64,000 nt of DNA from assembly GCA_051530055.1 (NCBI GenBank), contig CM121343.1:6076001-6140000 (forward strand), read 5' to 3'. Position numbers and translations under genes: made by a program. Position 1 is the first letter of the stretch. Each line of letters opens with the position of its first letter. The notes under the pieces were generated by a model that ran no database searches, had not been told where the DNA came from, and saw nothing but the letters and a program-made list of their open reading frames with translations. The DNA comes from Neoechinorhynchus agilis. Lineage: Eukaryota > Acanthocephala. This document shows, piece by piece, positions 24,165-36,300 of this stretch.

Positions 24165-25380
24165 TTATATATAACACGTTTATTGAAAATACAAAGAAAG
24201 GTTTAGGAGGACCCATGTACCTTTGGGTCCTCATCCGTTAATATGGCAATATGTAGTCTAGGGATGTCCGTTAGGATGGGAATACCTGATCGGAGGGATG
24301 TCTATTCGGGTAGGAACTATCCAGTCAGGGACGGTTCGTTCGGGTTAGGATGTGCCCGATCGTTTGAGAATATTCGGTTGGATTGGTGTTTATTGCTTGC
24401 AGGAGCGCTTGTAAGGTTGGTCTTTCCTCGGAATCATTTCAGGTTATGATCTCCGAGAGAAGATTGGGCAGCATGAAAAAGGAGCGTAGATATAGTGAGC
24501 CGCAAGGTTGAGGGAGGATGAAACGAATTAATATTACGTTGTGCATTGTAGTGGTGGTGGTGGTGGTGGTGGTGGTGGTGGTGGTGGTGGTGGTGGTGGT
24601 GGTGGTGGTGGTGGTGGTGGTGGTGGTGGTGGTGGTGGTGGTGGTGGTGGTGGTGGTGGTGGTGGTGGTGGTGGTGGTGGTGGTGGTGGTGGTGGTGGTG
24701 GTGGTGGTGGTGGTGGTGGTGGTGGTGGTGGTGGTGGTGGTGGTGGTGGTGGTGGTGGTGGTGGTGGTGGTGGTGGTGGTGGTGGTGGTGGTGGTGGTGG
24801 TGGTGGTGGTGGTGGTGGTGGTGGTGGTGGTGGTGGTGGTGGTGGTGGTGGTGGTAGGGTTGAGAAGCGTTTTGTCTCTTTTATGAAAATAATATCAAGG
24901 CATTCGGTGAGAGGGGAAAGTCAGTTGTGCAAATTTTAGATGCTCTTTTGTGAAGAATTTCAAGACGGCGGATTAGCGATTTGGAAAGGTTGCAAAATAC
25001 GGGATAATCGTAGGTGAAGGAAGGTGATCGGATGAAGGGATTCCCAAAAGTCGGAGGCGTTTGAGGAGATAAATTTTAAAAGTGTTGTGCTTGAGTGAGG
25101 GTGTGATATGCGAGTCCCGTTTCAAATTTGATTGAAATTGGATACCCAGAATTTTTAGGGAGGTTACTCGTAGGATGTCATTTAGAAGCTCAGGGGATGA
25201 TGTGAAGTTGCGGGGCAGGGGATCATTTCGAAGCATTTAGAGAAATTGAGATGGAGTTTGTGATTGGTGCAGAAATCTTTTATGTGTGTGATTTCTTTAG
25301 AGGTTAAGGTAAAGGAGAGGTCGGGTGGTGAATGGGTGATGAGGGTGAGATCGTCGGAGTCACCACCCATTAAAAATGAT
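24165..25380 (-). mobile_element. LINE fragment of a different clade (reverse transcriptase C-terminal part)
   Basis: The minus strand from 25370 reads SDDLTLITHSPP, SKEITHIKDFCTNHKLHLNF and SKCFEMI, then in another frame LKILGIQFQSNLKRDSHI and TFKIYLLKRLRLLGIP. This is the DD motif and thumb of a non-LTR reverse transcriptase; the LKILG(I/V) motif suggests a Jockey/CR1-like clade. Farther on comes LEILHKRASKI, also typical of that group. The low-coordinate end has AATAAACGTG near 24180, plausibly its 3' end. Frame shifts show it is inactive. The (GTG)n tract lies inside it. Confidence 0.72.
24551..24855. repeat. Perfect (GTG)n microsatellite, about 101 units
   Basis: 305 bases of uninterrupted GTG repeat, CAC on the minus strand. 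No substitution is visible along the tract. It lies in the 3' part of a minus-strand LINE fragment, so the poly-Gly or poly-Val frames across it are not genes. Note also (CCA)n at 11038-11058 and GTGGTGG at 47938-47952. Confidence 0.97.
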
Positions 25381-25559
25381 GCATTTTAAGCCACCCGGCA
25401 GCGTATTGGCGGCGTCCATAACCCTTAAACCGTGGTTCTAATTAAATGTTTCCAATCCTAACTATACATAGATCCCTGCCATAGTAGCGTCCAACTATTC
25501 GGTAATAAACGATAGTCCTTTTGGTTGCCGATATTTCGTCGTAGCATTCTTATGCGTGG

Positions 25560-25880
25560 CTCGTAAAAAAATTTCACTGTACACGGCTGAACGGACACAC
25601 GCAGTCCAACGGTTTTTGGTCTGGGAAAGCTCTTTTTTTGCGCTCAATGCCCAAGAAGGTACAGAATACGAGTTTGTACACGTCCCTCCGGATTCTCAGA
25701 TACTTTCCGAGGAGGTGAGACTCATCAGTGAATTTCCTCCATTCAACGAAGTATTTCGTCGCCTTTGGTTGTGCGTCATCGGCGGTAGCGGATTCGAACC
25801 CGTTGACCCAAACTGGGATCATGAACACTTGTCCACTTGACCATCTCGGCACAACTACGGAATGTACAAACTTCACCATA
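25560..25880 (-). mobile_element. tRNA-derived SINE copy
   Basis: On the minus strand, 25860-25785 reads GAGATGGTCAAGTGGACAAG then GGGTTCGAATCCGC, an A-box/B-box pair with tRNA spacing. The body carries GATGAGTCTCACCTCC and TCTGAGAATCCGGAGGGA as in the copy at 16870. The tail reads out through an ACACGGCTGAACGGACAC motif near 25578, written here as on the plus strand. Confidence 0.82.
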
Positions 25881-25948
25881 CATTAGCCTGGATAAGCTTT
25901 CCGATTTTTAGCATTCTTATGCGTGGCTCAGCCGGTAGTCTTTTGATT

Positions 25949-26068
25949 GATATGTGTAAGATTAATTCTTTTTTCACTATACACGGCTGAATGGACACAT
26001 AGTCCACCGATTTCGGTCTAGTGTCCATTCAGCCGTGTATGGTGGAAAAAAATAATCTTACACGTATC
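25949..26068. repeat. Palindrome made of two SINE tails head to head
   Basis: Left arm 25949-25998 and right arm 26021-26068 are reverse complements with few mismatches: ACACGGCTGAATGGACAC against GTGTCCATTCAGCCGTGT, and TGTGTAAGATTAATTC against AATAATCTTACACG. The loop is about 22 bases. The same sequence forms the distal part of the neighbouring SINE. Confidence 0.85.
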
Positions 26069-26079
26069 TATCAATAAGT

Positions 26080-26918
26080 GGTCGACTTTATCTCCTTGTC
26101 TGAAAAGAAATTCAGATAAATTTAATTAAGCCAAACTGGACGATAAGTGCTAATTTTATCGGGCTATTATTAGAAATTTTCCAGTGTTTGTTTTAAATGC
26201 ATAACTAACATTGATTCATGACAAAGTTTCTAAAAATGTCATAGTAAAAGGCGAAAAATAAACGATCACAAAATTGAAATGAGAAGTGAGCATAAAAGTG
26301 ATAATCGATTTTCCCCTTAAAAACTTAACATATTGAATCGACGAGAATTGAATCCTTAAGAAAGATGAGCAACTTATGGTTAAATGTTCAAAAATCGAGA
26401 TAATAAATATTCCGTAGTGAATGCGACGATATTTTGAATGATGAATGTTTTTGATCATTGGCACTTCAGTAGACTTAAACTCTAAACCATTTATAGAAAA
26501 TGCGAAGAGATGAATCCATTTACTGGCACTTGATCCTGGACTAAAACAAATGCATTATTCGTGAATTAACTAGAATTGACTTGGCAATACAAAATCGATG
26601 GGAGTTTCAAATAAGTCTATGCTAGTTTTACTCCCAAACCCACGCAATATTTAAGTTTCGGATTAATGGTTTAATGTTTACGAATTTTTGCTCGATTGGT
26701 AGGTCGCGAATGTCACACAATATAAGGGCGCTTCACGTTAATCTCACGTATATCGACAGACGACCACAATGTGGATATCGCTTGTGTGCGATCGACCCGC
26801 ACCATTGCTCACTCGATGGCTCACATTCACTCGCACGCACAAACACACAAAAAACACAAATGCCCCTATAGTGGTAGTATCGCCGTTGTTGTTGTTGTTG
26901 ACGGTGGCGGTGCTCATT
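26080..26918. other. Gene-free spacer
   Basis: AT-rich stretch left of the ankyrin-repeat gene; no gene recognised. It holds the 3' flank of that gene, with a CA-rich patch near 26830-26860 and a (GTT)n patch near 26887-26900. Confidence 0.45.
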
Positions 26919-28857
26919 CTAAGAGTGATTAGTCTTTTCCCCGTTTGGTTGCGGGGTTAGAAAATTCATTGTGTGATATCCGGGAAGATCTGCCTCGTCA
27001 TCATCGGGTGGAAATAACAGTCTAACTCGGTCACTTTTGGCTCGCATCTTGGCACTTGTTCCATTATTGCACCGGACATTCCTATTGCATCCCTTGTCCA
27101 ACAATAGCTGGACTATAAGAGGATTGTTCCGATCGCATGCCCAGTGTAGAGCAGTCCACCCTTGTTCGTCCTGAGCGTTGATTTCACAATTAGATTCAAT
27201 CAAGACTAAAGCCACCTCCACGTGATTGTGATATGCTGCGTATATCAGCGGTGTCAATTGTTCGTTCGAGCGCCTATTAATATCAGCACCAGCATCTACT
27301 AGAGCCAAAGCTATTTCTGCCAAGTGGGCTGCACTAGAGTTAATCCCTGCTTCCTGTGATGACGAACTGTTGCTGAATCCTTCGATTCCAACACTGTCGA
27401 CACTTCCACCTGAAGACCGAGAATCCAACCTGCGATATGAATTCGTATACAATAAACCATTAACCGAACCCTCATTGTTAGACAATGCTCGTATGGACTT
27501 TACTGGACTTCGACATAACTCATGTAGCGATGTTCTATTCACCGAATTACACACATTTATGTCCGCTCCGGCCTCCAGCAAAACCAAGACCGCGTCTGGC
27601 TGACACCAATAACAAGCCTTCATAAGTGGAGTCCATAAATGTTGGTCACGTGCATCTATTCTAGGACACGTCTGCAGCTTCTCAAAAAGAACTTCTTGAA
27701 AAACAACCAGATTATGAAAGGCTCATATTGTAAAAAAATGACCGTCGATTCAGGTTCTGTTGAAATTAAAGAAAACATGAAATTCTTAGTCACATACTAA
27801 AATTCTAAACACGTTCGGATTTCATGGTGTATTAAAGCCGAAATTTAGTGACAAGGAACATTAATACAAAAATGACGATTTATCACTTTCTTACATAGTG
27901 AGAGTTTCAATGCAACTTATAGCCTAGAAATTACAGTGTCAAACCATCTTCAAATGGCTCGTATTTCACAATTCGATATGTACCAGAATTCTTTAGACAA
28001 AATTACGACCTAGATGCGTCGTGGGCTTTCAAGCAAATCCAATCAGCATCATTAAAGGCAATGTCATTTCTCGTTAAGATTGGTCCCAGTGCCTCTTATT
28101 CGGGACCTTTCAACATCTAACAAGTGATCCTTGAGTACAAAGACTAAGGGAAAAGTCGATTATAACTGAGAGACGAACACTAATCGCTTTAAAATATTTA
28201 TATTCTGCTAAAGTGCAGGAATGGGTGTAAAACTCAAGGTTCTATCTTCTACAGTGACCTGAATAACGACGTGTCTAAAGATGCCTGCGATCCGAAAAGA
28301 TCCTTTTAGAAGCAATTAGGTATTTTTTTGACCTGGGGATTGAAGCTGAGTGTTTGGGCTTGTTACATTCTCTAAAAGACAAAGGAGGTTTTTGTGCTTA
28401 AACAAATAGCCAGCATCTTGATAAACTTTTACACAACGCGCTCCCTGTGTCAATAAACAATTGAACAAATTAACGCTTGAATGTGTAGGATAAAGCGAAT
28501 AACAAAATTTTTGGCAGCAGAAGCGTCCTAGTGTACGCCACATCCGGCAGCAATGAGTTTTTTAATGATTTCAGAGTGACCCCTTTGAGCGGCGTGATGA
28601 AGAGAAGTGTACTCACATGAGTCTGTCTTATTGGGATTTGCGTTATTCTTCAACAATATATCAACAACGTTATCGTGTCCATTAGCACTTGCGATGAGTA
28701 AAGGCGTAGACTTCGTTTCAAAAGAAACCCAGTCTACATTGATAGTCTGGTACATCCTATCTGATTCGAGCATCCGCTCTACTAGATGAGCTTTTCCAAG
28801 ACCGCAACAGTGATAAAACCGTTCGTTTCGGCTCTCGGCTGCACCCATTGTTGACAA
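26919..28857 (-). CDS. Ankyrin-repeat protein (at least two exons)
   Basis: The first exon (28857 to about 28545) starts MSTMGAAESRNERFYHCCGL and contains STPLLIASANGHDNVVDILL and YTSLHHAAQRGHSEIIKKLI, two clear ankyrin repeats. The last exon begins near 27705 after TTTTTCAAG and carries WTPLMKACYWCQPDAVLVLL, LTPLIYAAYHNHVEVALVLI and GWTALHWACDRNNPLIVQLL, ending at 26919. At least five repeats are visible, with a serine-rich insertion (SRSSGGSVDSVG) between repeats. Such proteins are adaptors; nothing tells the partner. The phases of the two exons do not join with a plain GT donor, so a middle exon or a GC donor in 27710-28545 is likely. No orthologue recognised. Confidence 0.82.
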
Positions 28858-29276
28858 TTCTTGCTCCTGGCCTCGGAGTAGAATTTTGAGACGGAAGGTT
28901 AGCTCTTATCTTAAAAGAAAAGCGTAATTCAGCGCTTTTGATTCAATTTCCAAATGCACCTACGAGCCATCACGCAAAAAAAGATGGTCACTATTACACA
29001 CCGCGAAGCGTGTGAGAGGTTCATAAGTTCACGCATGCGCACACGCACGAATACTTACATTGGAGCAGGGCGGAAGGGGGAGCACTGACGAAACCAGGCG
29101 TAAAATGTAGATAAATACGTTCCGTTGTACCGTTAAATACGATCAATACGGATGATGAATACGTGCACGGCGGTGGCGGGGGAGGGAAAAGACGGACCCC
29201 AGAACAAAAGACTGTTTTTGACAAATCTTTTTTCCACCAACATTGATTTCTTGCCGTTTAAATGTACCGGAGAGTT

Positions 29277-29600
29277 TCTGTGATTCCCGTACTGAACGTT
29301 TTCCATCTAAATGTTTAACATGATGAATGTTGTTGTTAAGACGGGCGAACAATAAGAGAAAGCTTAGAGATCGTTCAAACTTCCCGTATTGAACGTTGGA
29401 TTTCATTAACTTCCATTTAAATGTTTAACATGATGAATGTTGTTGTTGAGACGGGCGAAAAATAAGAGAAAGCTTAGAGATCGTTCAAACTTCCCGTATT
29501 GAACGTTGGATTTCATTAACTTTCATCTAAATGTTTAACATGATGAATGTTGTTGTTGAGACGGGCGAACAATAAGAGAAAGCTTAGAGATCGTTCAAAC
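29277..29600. repeat. 110-bp tandem repeat, three copies
   Basis: ATGTTTAACATGATGAATG recurs at 29311, 29421 and 29531, spacing 110 each time, with shared AGACGGGCGAA and AGAGAAAGCTTAGAGATCG. It lies upstream of the ankyrin-repeat gene. The open frame across it is not credible. Confidence 0.9.
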
Positions 29601-29609
29601 TCAGCTCCT

Positions 29610-31040
29610 ACTCTCCTTCCTCCTATTTTTCATTTAGGATTCAGTAGAGTCTCAAGCGACTAATTTTTTTGATCCGTACAGCAGTATGCACGTGAAATAA
29701 ATAAACAAAATACGTTGGATTCATTGGAACTAATGATTCATTTTTGCTGTCGCGACGGCGTTAGTGGGGAGAAAAACAAGAAAAGGAATCATTATCAAAA
29801 TCTTGAAAAATTCAATTATACATTTTGTTGAAGGAAGTGCACGGATAAGGGAGAAGAGCAATCATGTCGGTGATGTTATGAAGTACTACTCGATTTAGCA
29901 GCACCATTGATTCTAAATTGATGATACGACGACGAAGATGATGAGTGTGGCGACGGAATACTCACTGAAGAGGAGAAGAAGATGGAAACGTATACGTGGC
30001 TATGCAATGTGCAACACATACGAAGAAGCAATCCAGTCAATGAGAATGTCTTACACTTGCGTCTATACCGCTTCAAGGCGCTATTAACAAAGATTCTGTA
30101 CAGCAGAGCGAGAAAAAAACAACCGCTTCCAATCGAGCAGATTATGGATACGTAGTACGCAAATTGATGGAATGTGTGTGTGGAACTAAGAAATGCAGGC
30201 TTTTGAATGATTCACAACAAAACCTAACTGTCCCTCGGGAACCGTCATTCAACTGAATTTAGACGGTGTCAAAATGGATTTAGCGGGTCCGCAAACACAC
30301 ACACCGAAAGTTCGAATAGAACCGTGCGTATTGTGTGTGTGTGTGCCGTTTTGGATAAATTATATAGAAAAAAAGGAGCATTTGTAGGCCCGAACGAGTG
30401 AGCGATGCTGCCAATGTGCCGTTTTAATGATTCAATGATTCAATGACTCGGACTTGAACCGAATATGGTGTCGAAGAGCGCATAAACACCCTCTTTTGGG
30501 TACAGAAAAATAGTTCTGACAGCGAGATGATGCCATGCGACCTCTTCCTTCATTTTCCGTGTGTCCCATCATCGCACTGATGCCACGAACATGTAAAAAG
30601 GCGGATGGAGGGGGAGAAGTAGGGAAGGGAAGTGCACTAGTGGAAGCGAGTATTAGAGCAAACAGAATGCACGTACCTTTTGTGAGAATGAATTACCATC
30701 CCAATATAGATGATGCTGCGTGGTTGTGTCTGTGTGTAACGATTGAGATCATTTTAGTCCAGCAAACTCGTACTGCCTTAATGGGAACAAACAAACCGTA
30801 GCTCATGTTACTAAGAGTTTCGACGGAAAGCGAATTTGAATCCATCAGTAGAGAAATCACCTATAATACTCATATCCGTTGATTACACATTTTCCCAACG
30901 AAATTAAATTTGTAGAAAATACAATCGATCTCTAAACAGATCCACTCATTCCTGCCGAAGAAGAGAACATGTACATTCGAATCATGACCTTAAATCAAGT
31001 AAGAAAACTTGCTAGAATATTCAAATTATGCATTCTCCCA
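29610..31040. other. Gene-free stretch upstream of the ankyrin gene
   Basis: No domain recognised. Contains a GTGTGTGTGTG patch near 30333 and purine-rich stretches near 30605-30640. It may hold 5' untranslated exons of the ankyrin gene, but nothing shows it. Confidence 0.4.
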
Positions 31041-33330
31041 TTTTTTTCTCCATTGCATTAAGAAGCTCTGATGCGTTTCTGTGACTAAAATAGTTTTTAA
31101 AAAAAAGATAAAAACAAATCCACTGATTAATTTACTTCCCGAAGAACACGTAGATTTCAAATAATTTCTTGAGCTTAAATGAAGTAAGAAAACTTGGTGA
31201 AAAATTCAAATGATGCCTTCTGCCACTTTTTCCCCATTGCATTCGGAAGTTCTGATGCTTTTCTGTGACTAAAATAGCTTATAAAAAAGATAAAAACAAA
31301 TCCACTAATTAATTTACTTCCCGAAGAACATGTAGATTTCAAATAATTTCTTGAGCTTAAATGAAGTAAGGAAAGTAGGTGAAAAATTGAAAATCACAGA
31401 AAATTCAAATGATGTCTTCTGCCACTTTTTCCGCCATTGCATTTAAAAATTCTGATGCTTTTCTGTGACTAAAATAGTTAAAAAAAGATAAAAACAAATC
31501 CACTAATTAATTTACTTCTCGAAGAACATGTAGATTTCAAATAATTTCTTGAGCTTAAATGAAGTAAGAAAAATTGAAAAAAAATTCAAATGATGCCCTG
31601 CCACTTTTTCCCAACTGCATTCGGAATTTCTGATGCTTTTCTGTGACTAAAATTGTTAAAAAAAAGATAAAAACAAATCCACTAATTAATTTACTTCCCG
31701 AAGAACATGTAGATTTCAAATAATTTCTTGAGCTTAAATGAAGTAAGAAAACTTGGTGAAAAATTCAAATGATGCCTTCTGCCACTTTTTCCCAACTGCA
31801 TTCGGAAGTTCTGATGCTTTTCTGTGACTAAAATTGTTAAAAAAAAGATAAAAACAAATCCACTAATTAATTTACTTCCCGAAGAACATGTAGATTTCAA
31901 ATAATTTCTTGAGCTTAAATGAAGTAAGAAAACTTGGTGAAAAATTCAAATGATGCCTTCTGCCACTTTTTTCCCCATTGCATTCGGAAGTTCTGATGCT
32001 TTTCTGTGACTAAAATTGTTAAAAAAAAGATAAAAACAAATCCACTAATTAATTTACTTCCCGAAGAACATGTAGATTTTAAATAATTTCTTGAGCTTAA
32101 ATGAAGTAAGGAAAGTTGATGAAAAATTCAAATGATGCCTTCTGCCACTTTTTCCCAACTGCATTCGGAAGTTCTGATGCTTTTCTGTGACTAAAATTGT
32201 TAAAAAAAAGATAAAAACAAATCCACTAATTAATTTACTTCCCGAAGAACATGTAGATTTCAAATAATTTCTTGAGCTTAAATGAAGTAAGAAAACTTGG
32301 TGAAAAATTCAAATGATGCCTTCTGCCACTTTTTCCCAACTGCATTCGGAAGTTCTGATGCTTTTCTGTGACTAAAATAGTTTTAAAAAAAGATAAAAAC
32401 AAATCCACTAATTAATTTACTTCCCGAAGAACATGTAGATTTCAAATAATTTCTTGAGCTTAAATGAAGTAAGAAAACTTGGTGAAAAATTCAAATGATG
32501 CCTTCTGCCACTTTTTCCCCATTGCATTCGGAAGTTCTGATGCTTTTCTGTGACTAAAATAGTTTTTAAAAAAAGATAAAAACAAATCCACTAATTAATT
32601 TACTTCCCGAAGAACATGTAGATTTCAAATAATTTCTTGAGCTTAAATGAAGTAAGAAAACTTGGTGAAAAATTCAAATGATGCTTTCTGCCACAATTTT
32701 CCCCGTTGCATTCGGGCGTTCTGATGTTTTTCTGTGACTAAAATAGTTTTTAAAAAAAGATAAAAACAAATCCACTAATTAATTTACTTCCCGAAGAACA
32801 TGTAGATTTCAAATAATTTCTTGAGCTTAAATGAAGTAAGAAAACTTGGTGAAAAATTCAAATGATGCCTTCTGCCACTTTTTCCCCCATTGCATTCGGA
32901 AGTTCTAATGCTTTTCTGTGACTAAAATAGTTTAAAAAAAAAGATAAAAACAAATCCACTAATTAATTTACTTCCCGAAGAACATGTAGATTTGAAATTA
33001 TTTCTTAGGCTGAGCTTAAATGAAGTAAGGAAAGTAGGTGAAAAATTCAAATGATGCCTTCTGCCACTTTTTTCTCGACTGCATTCGGAAATTCTGATGC
33101 TTTTCTATGTCTAAAATAGTTTTTAAAAAAAGATAAAAACAAATCCAGTAATTAATTTACTTCCCGAAGAACATGTAGATTTCAAATACTTTCTTGAGCT
33201 TAAATGAAGTAAGAAAACTTCGTGAAAAAATTCAAATGATGCCTTCTGCCACTTTTTTCTCCATTGCATTTGGAAATTCTGATGCTTTTCTGTGACTAAA
33301 ATGGTTTAAAAGAGAGATAAAGCAAATCCA
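31040..33330. repeat. About 181-bp satellite array, roughly 12-13 copies
   Basis: The block CCACTAATTAATTTACTTCC followed by GAAGAACATGTAGATTT recurs about every 180-183 bases from near 31125 to 33165. Each unit also has TTCTTGAGCTTAAATGAAGT, GATGCCTTCTGCCAC and TTCTGTGACTAAAATAG. The edge copies (near 31080 and 33300) are the most diverged; the inner ones are nearly identical, as expected of an array turned over by unequal exchange. Two adjacent-but-one copies give nearly identical 69-residue minus frames, which are repeat artefacts. Confidence 0.95.
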
Positions 33331-33334
33331 CAGA

Positions 33335-36300
33335 TTCATTTACTAATCCAAAGAGATCATTTTTTGTCGATGATAACTAACTATTCCAGTATGAAACGTT
33401 TTTAAATGTTTGAAATAGCTTCTAGAACTTAGAGCTCAATTTAAATGAAACAAGAAAATCCTCAAAAAAGTAAGATTGTTCAAAATTGAACAAATAGACT
33501 GATACGAAATGATTAATTCTTAACACCCGCTAAGAATCGGGAATGGGCGTTCCTAGTCCGAAAAGTAGATATAAAAATAGTGTATTTTTGGATAAATTTG
33601 ATATTTGTAGACAATAATGTTGCTTATTATAGCTTAATGCAGATAAGAATGCTACGACCACATAACCGCATTCCATCTTAGACAGTTTTAATAGTACGGA
33701 TGCTTGAAGGTAATCCAATGCCGCAATATGCTTACATTGTATCAAGGTTTCAAAACAAGATTTAATATATCATCTTGTCCAGAAAATAAACCGATCAAAG
33801 ACATTCTTCTAAAAATTATGAGATTCTAAAAAAACACAAAGAATTTCCTTTTTAATTTAAAATTATTTGGGGGGGGCGAATTGGGGCCGTAGAATGATGA
33901 AAGAAGGGGCCGGCGACACCCTTTTATTCCAAACTGAAAATCGTTTCCAATTTGAGGCTCGAGTAAGTGGAAATGCCATTTCGCAGCTAACCAAAATAAA
34001 CATTTTTTACCCTGAGACTCTTCAACACTCGTATTTCGATTCGGCATGCTTCGTTCTTGCCGTATTCCCCAAAACCCATAAGTTTTACATCACTTATTCA
34101 AAATGGAACATAACCCACACGCGATAAAGCAAACTTCCGAAGAAGTCTAATGAAATCTCCTATTCTGATGTTTTTCATTCTCACAAAAATTCATGATTCC
34201 AATGCAAATAGCACGGAAGAATCGGCGTTTCCTTTTGAGCACAATTTAAAACTTGATTTCCGATGCTCGCGGCAGTGTTTTGCATACCTCGACTTCAATC
34301 CTTGCGTAGTTATCTCGAAAATGGCGGTTATATTCAGTGTTCGTCACTTTATGGTCGCTTGTCGGAACTCTTCTTAGTGGGAACGTCTTTGCAGTGAGTA
34401 TTCGCTCTTGGAATCGAGAAACTCGAGTCGCATGTTCCCAGACGATTAATATAGTGTAAAATATGGTAATTAAGTCGCTAATTGCGCGCTCATTGGCTAC
34501 AGAGTCTTACGCTTTAGTGCATCAAGCCAAAATATGTTGATGAGCTTCTTGTGATGGTTTACTTCGCAAAACCCACTATGAGAATTATGGCGCCTTAACA
34601 GAACTTCAAAGCTCAACTTTGTCTTTTTCCAACGACGAATTCGTCGACACATCCAAATGGTTTCTTACAATCTGAGAATTATTGTAGATTCTCATTGGAC
34701 CTCAAACATCTTTTCTATATTTAAAGATCGGATAAAAACAACTGAATCTGAAATTTGGATAAGTTTGAAGAGAATAAATATGTCTTTTTGATGAATTAAA
34801 AAGTTATACGAAACATACAAGGTAGATTTTTCTCAAAAGCTCTCATGACTATTCTATTTAATCGCACAGTCAAACATCGATCAGATTGAAGGTCGTTGGA
34901 CAATGTCTTCACAGCTGATTGGGTGAGCTAGAACCCACGAACTTTATTTCCATCGTCAGAGGTTTTTTTGGAGAGCGCCAATTGGACAAAACAATTCCTA
35001 GACCCGTTAAAAACCCATTTTCGCTAATAAAACTTAAATTAATTGAGTAAACTTTGTAGAAACAATTAATAAGTACTCTATAATGTGATTCGTTAAAGAT
35101 ATGTTTTACACAATGTCACATTCCAAGGCTTTTTGTCTAATTCGCTGTCGCACGCAGTAGTCGCCTTTAGTTTGTACCGGTAATCATCGGAAAAAAGAGA
35201 CGCAAATTGATTTTAATCAGCATAAATGCAACGATGAACGGTTCACTAGCGTGATTTTTTAAAAGAAGGCAAAAAAAGCACAACCCAATGAAATTATTAT
35301 TCGTGTTCGAAAGTAAATCACAAACTTAAAATCATCGACGAAAAATCGTTATAAAATCACGAAGCGCTTTTTTTTACATTTTTAGAACAAGAATGCGTAA
35401 ACCTTATATTGTGATTGGACGATACTAAAAACGCCCTTCCTATTCGTCTTGGAACCACTAACGTTTCAATTTTTTTAATAACAAGTCTCACATCGTTAAA
35501 TACGTTGAACGAAGACTCATAGCTGCATCCTACTCCCTTCTGTCTGTTTTACGTGACGCAGCATGTCTTTCAGTGCCGCACTCACATTCGGCATTAAATG
35601 ACTTGATTTCAAGCTCGTCATTTGTCTATTAAAGACAATCTTTATCGATCTCATATGACGTATTATTGTTCTACCGCGTGTTACTTTCTAAAAGGTGCCA
35701 TAATTTCTTAGAAAATTCCCTCTTTTCAACTATAACTTTTTCAGATTAATTTCTTCATCTTAATATTAATTTTTCCAAATTAGTACGCCCTCGTAAAACT
35801 ACTCGAAATTCATTGTTCACGAATTTGCATATAATTATGCGCGTCGTACAATTGAGTACCAGAACTTATCAAGAACGAAAAAAATCGCTTATAGAATTGG
35901 ACACAGCAAAATAATCCGATTTTCTATTTAATGTTAGTCACTTGTGTGTGTATATTTTTTCAACAATCGCAACGAACGTTAATTACCAGTATCGCGTTTT
36001 TTTACTTTTTCGCGCTATGTGGTCGTATTTTTTTTCAAAATAATTTCAGTCGAAAATTCCATTTCTAAGTGGGGATTTAAACATGAATACCCTATCGCTG
36101 TTAACGACTTTTAAGCAGGTTTGTTTTCTCGAATTTAAGTAACGAATAAAACATGTTTCATAAATTGCCCGTATTTTTCGACTAGGTAATTCTTATATTT
36201 TCGGCCTCATCCGGAAATTAGTTTTTTAATCCCTGAATATTGTGGAATTTGTCAATTAGACATTGAATGGCGAATGGTCTAAAGTGTGATTTAGACAACG

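Noticed and set aside
24518-24939. Open frames encoding long poly-Val or poly-Gly
   Set aside because: They are only the (GTG)n microsatellite read in two frames, inside a dead LINE on the other strand.
31691-32263. Two nearly identical 69-residue minus-strand frames
   Set aside because: They are copies of the 181-bp satellite two units apart, not a duplicated gene.
33867-34377. Short plus-strand frames near the G-run
   Set aside because: No domain, no codon pattern and no supporting splice sites.
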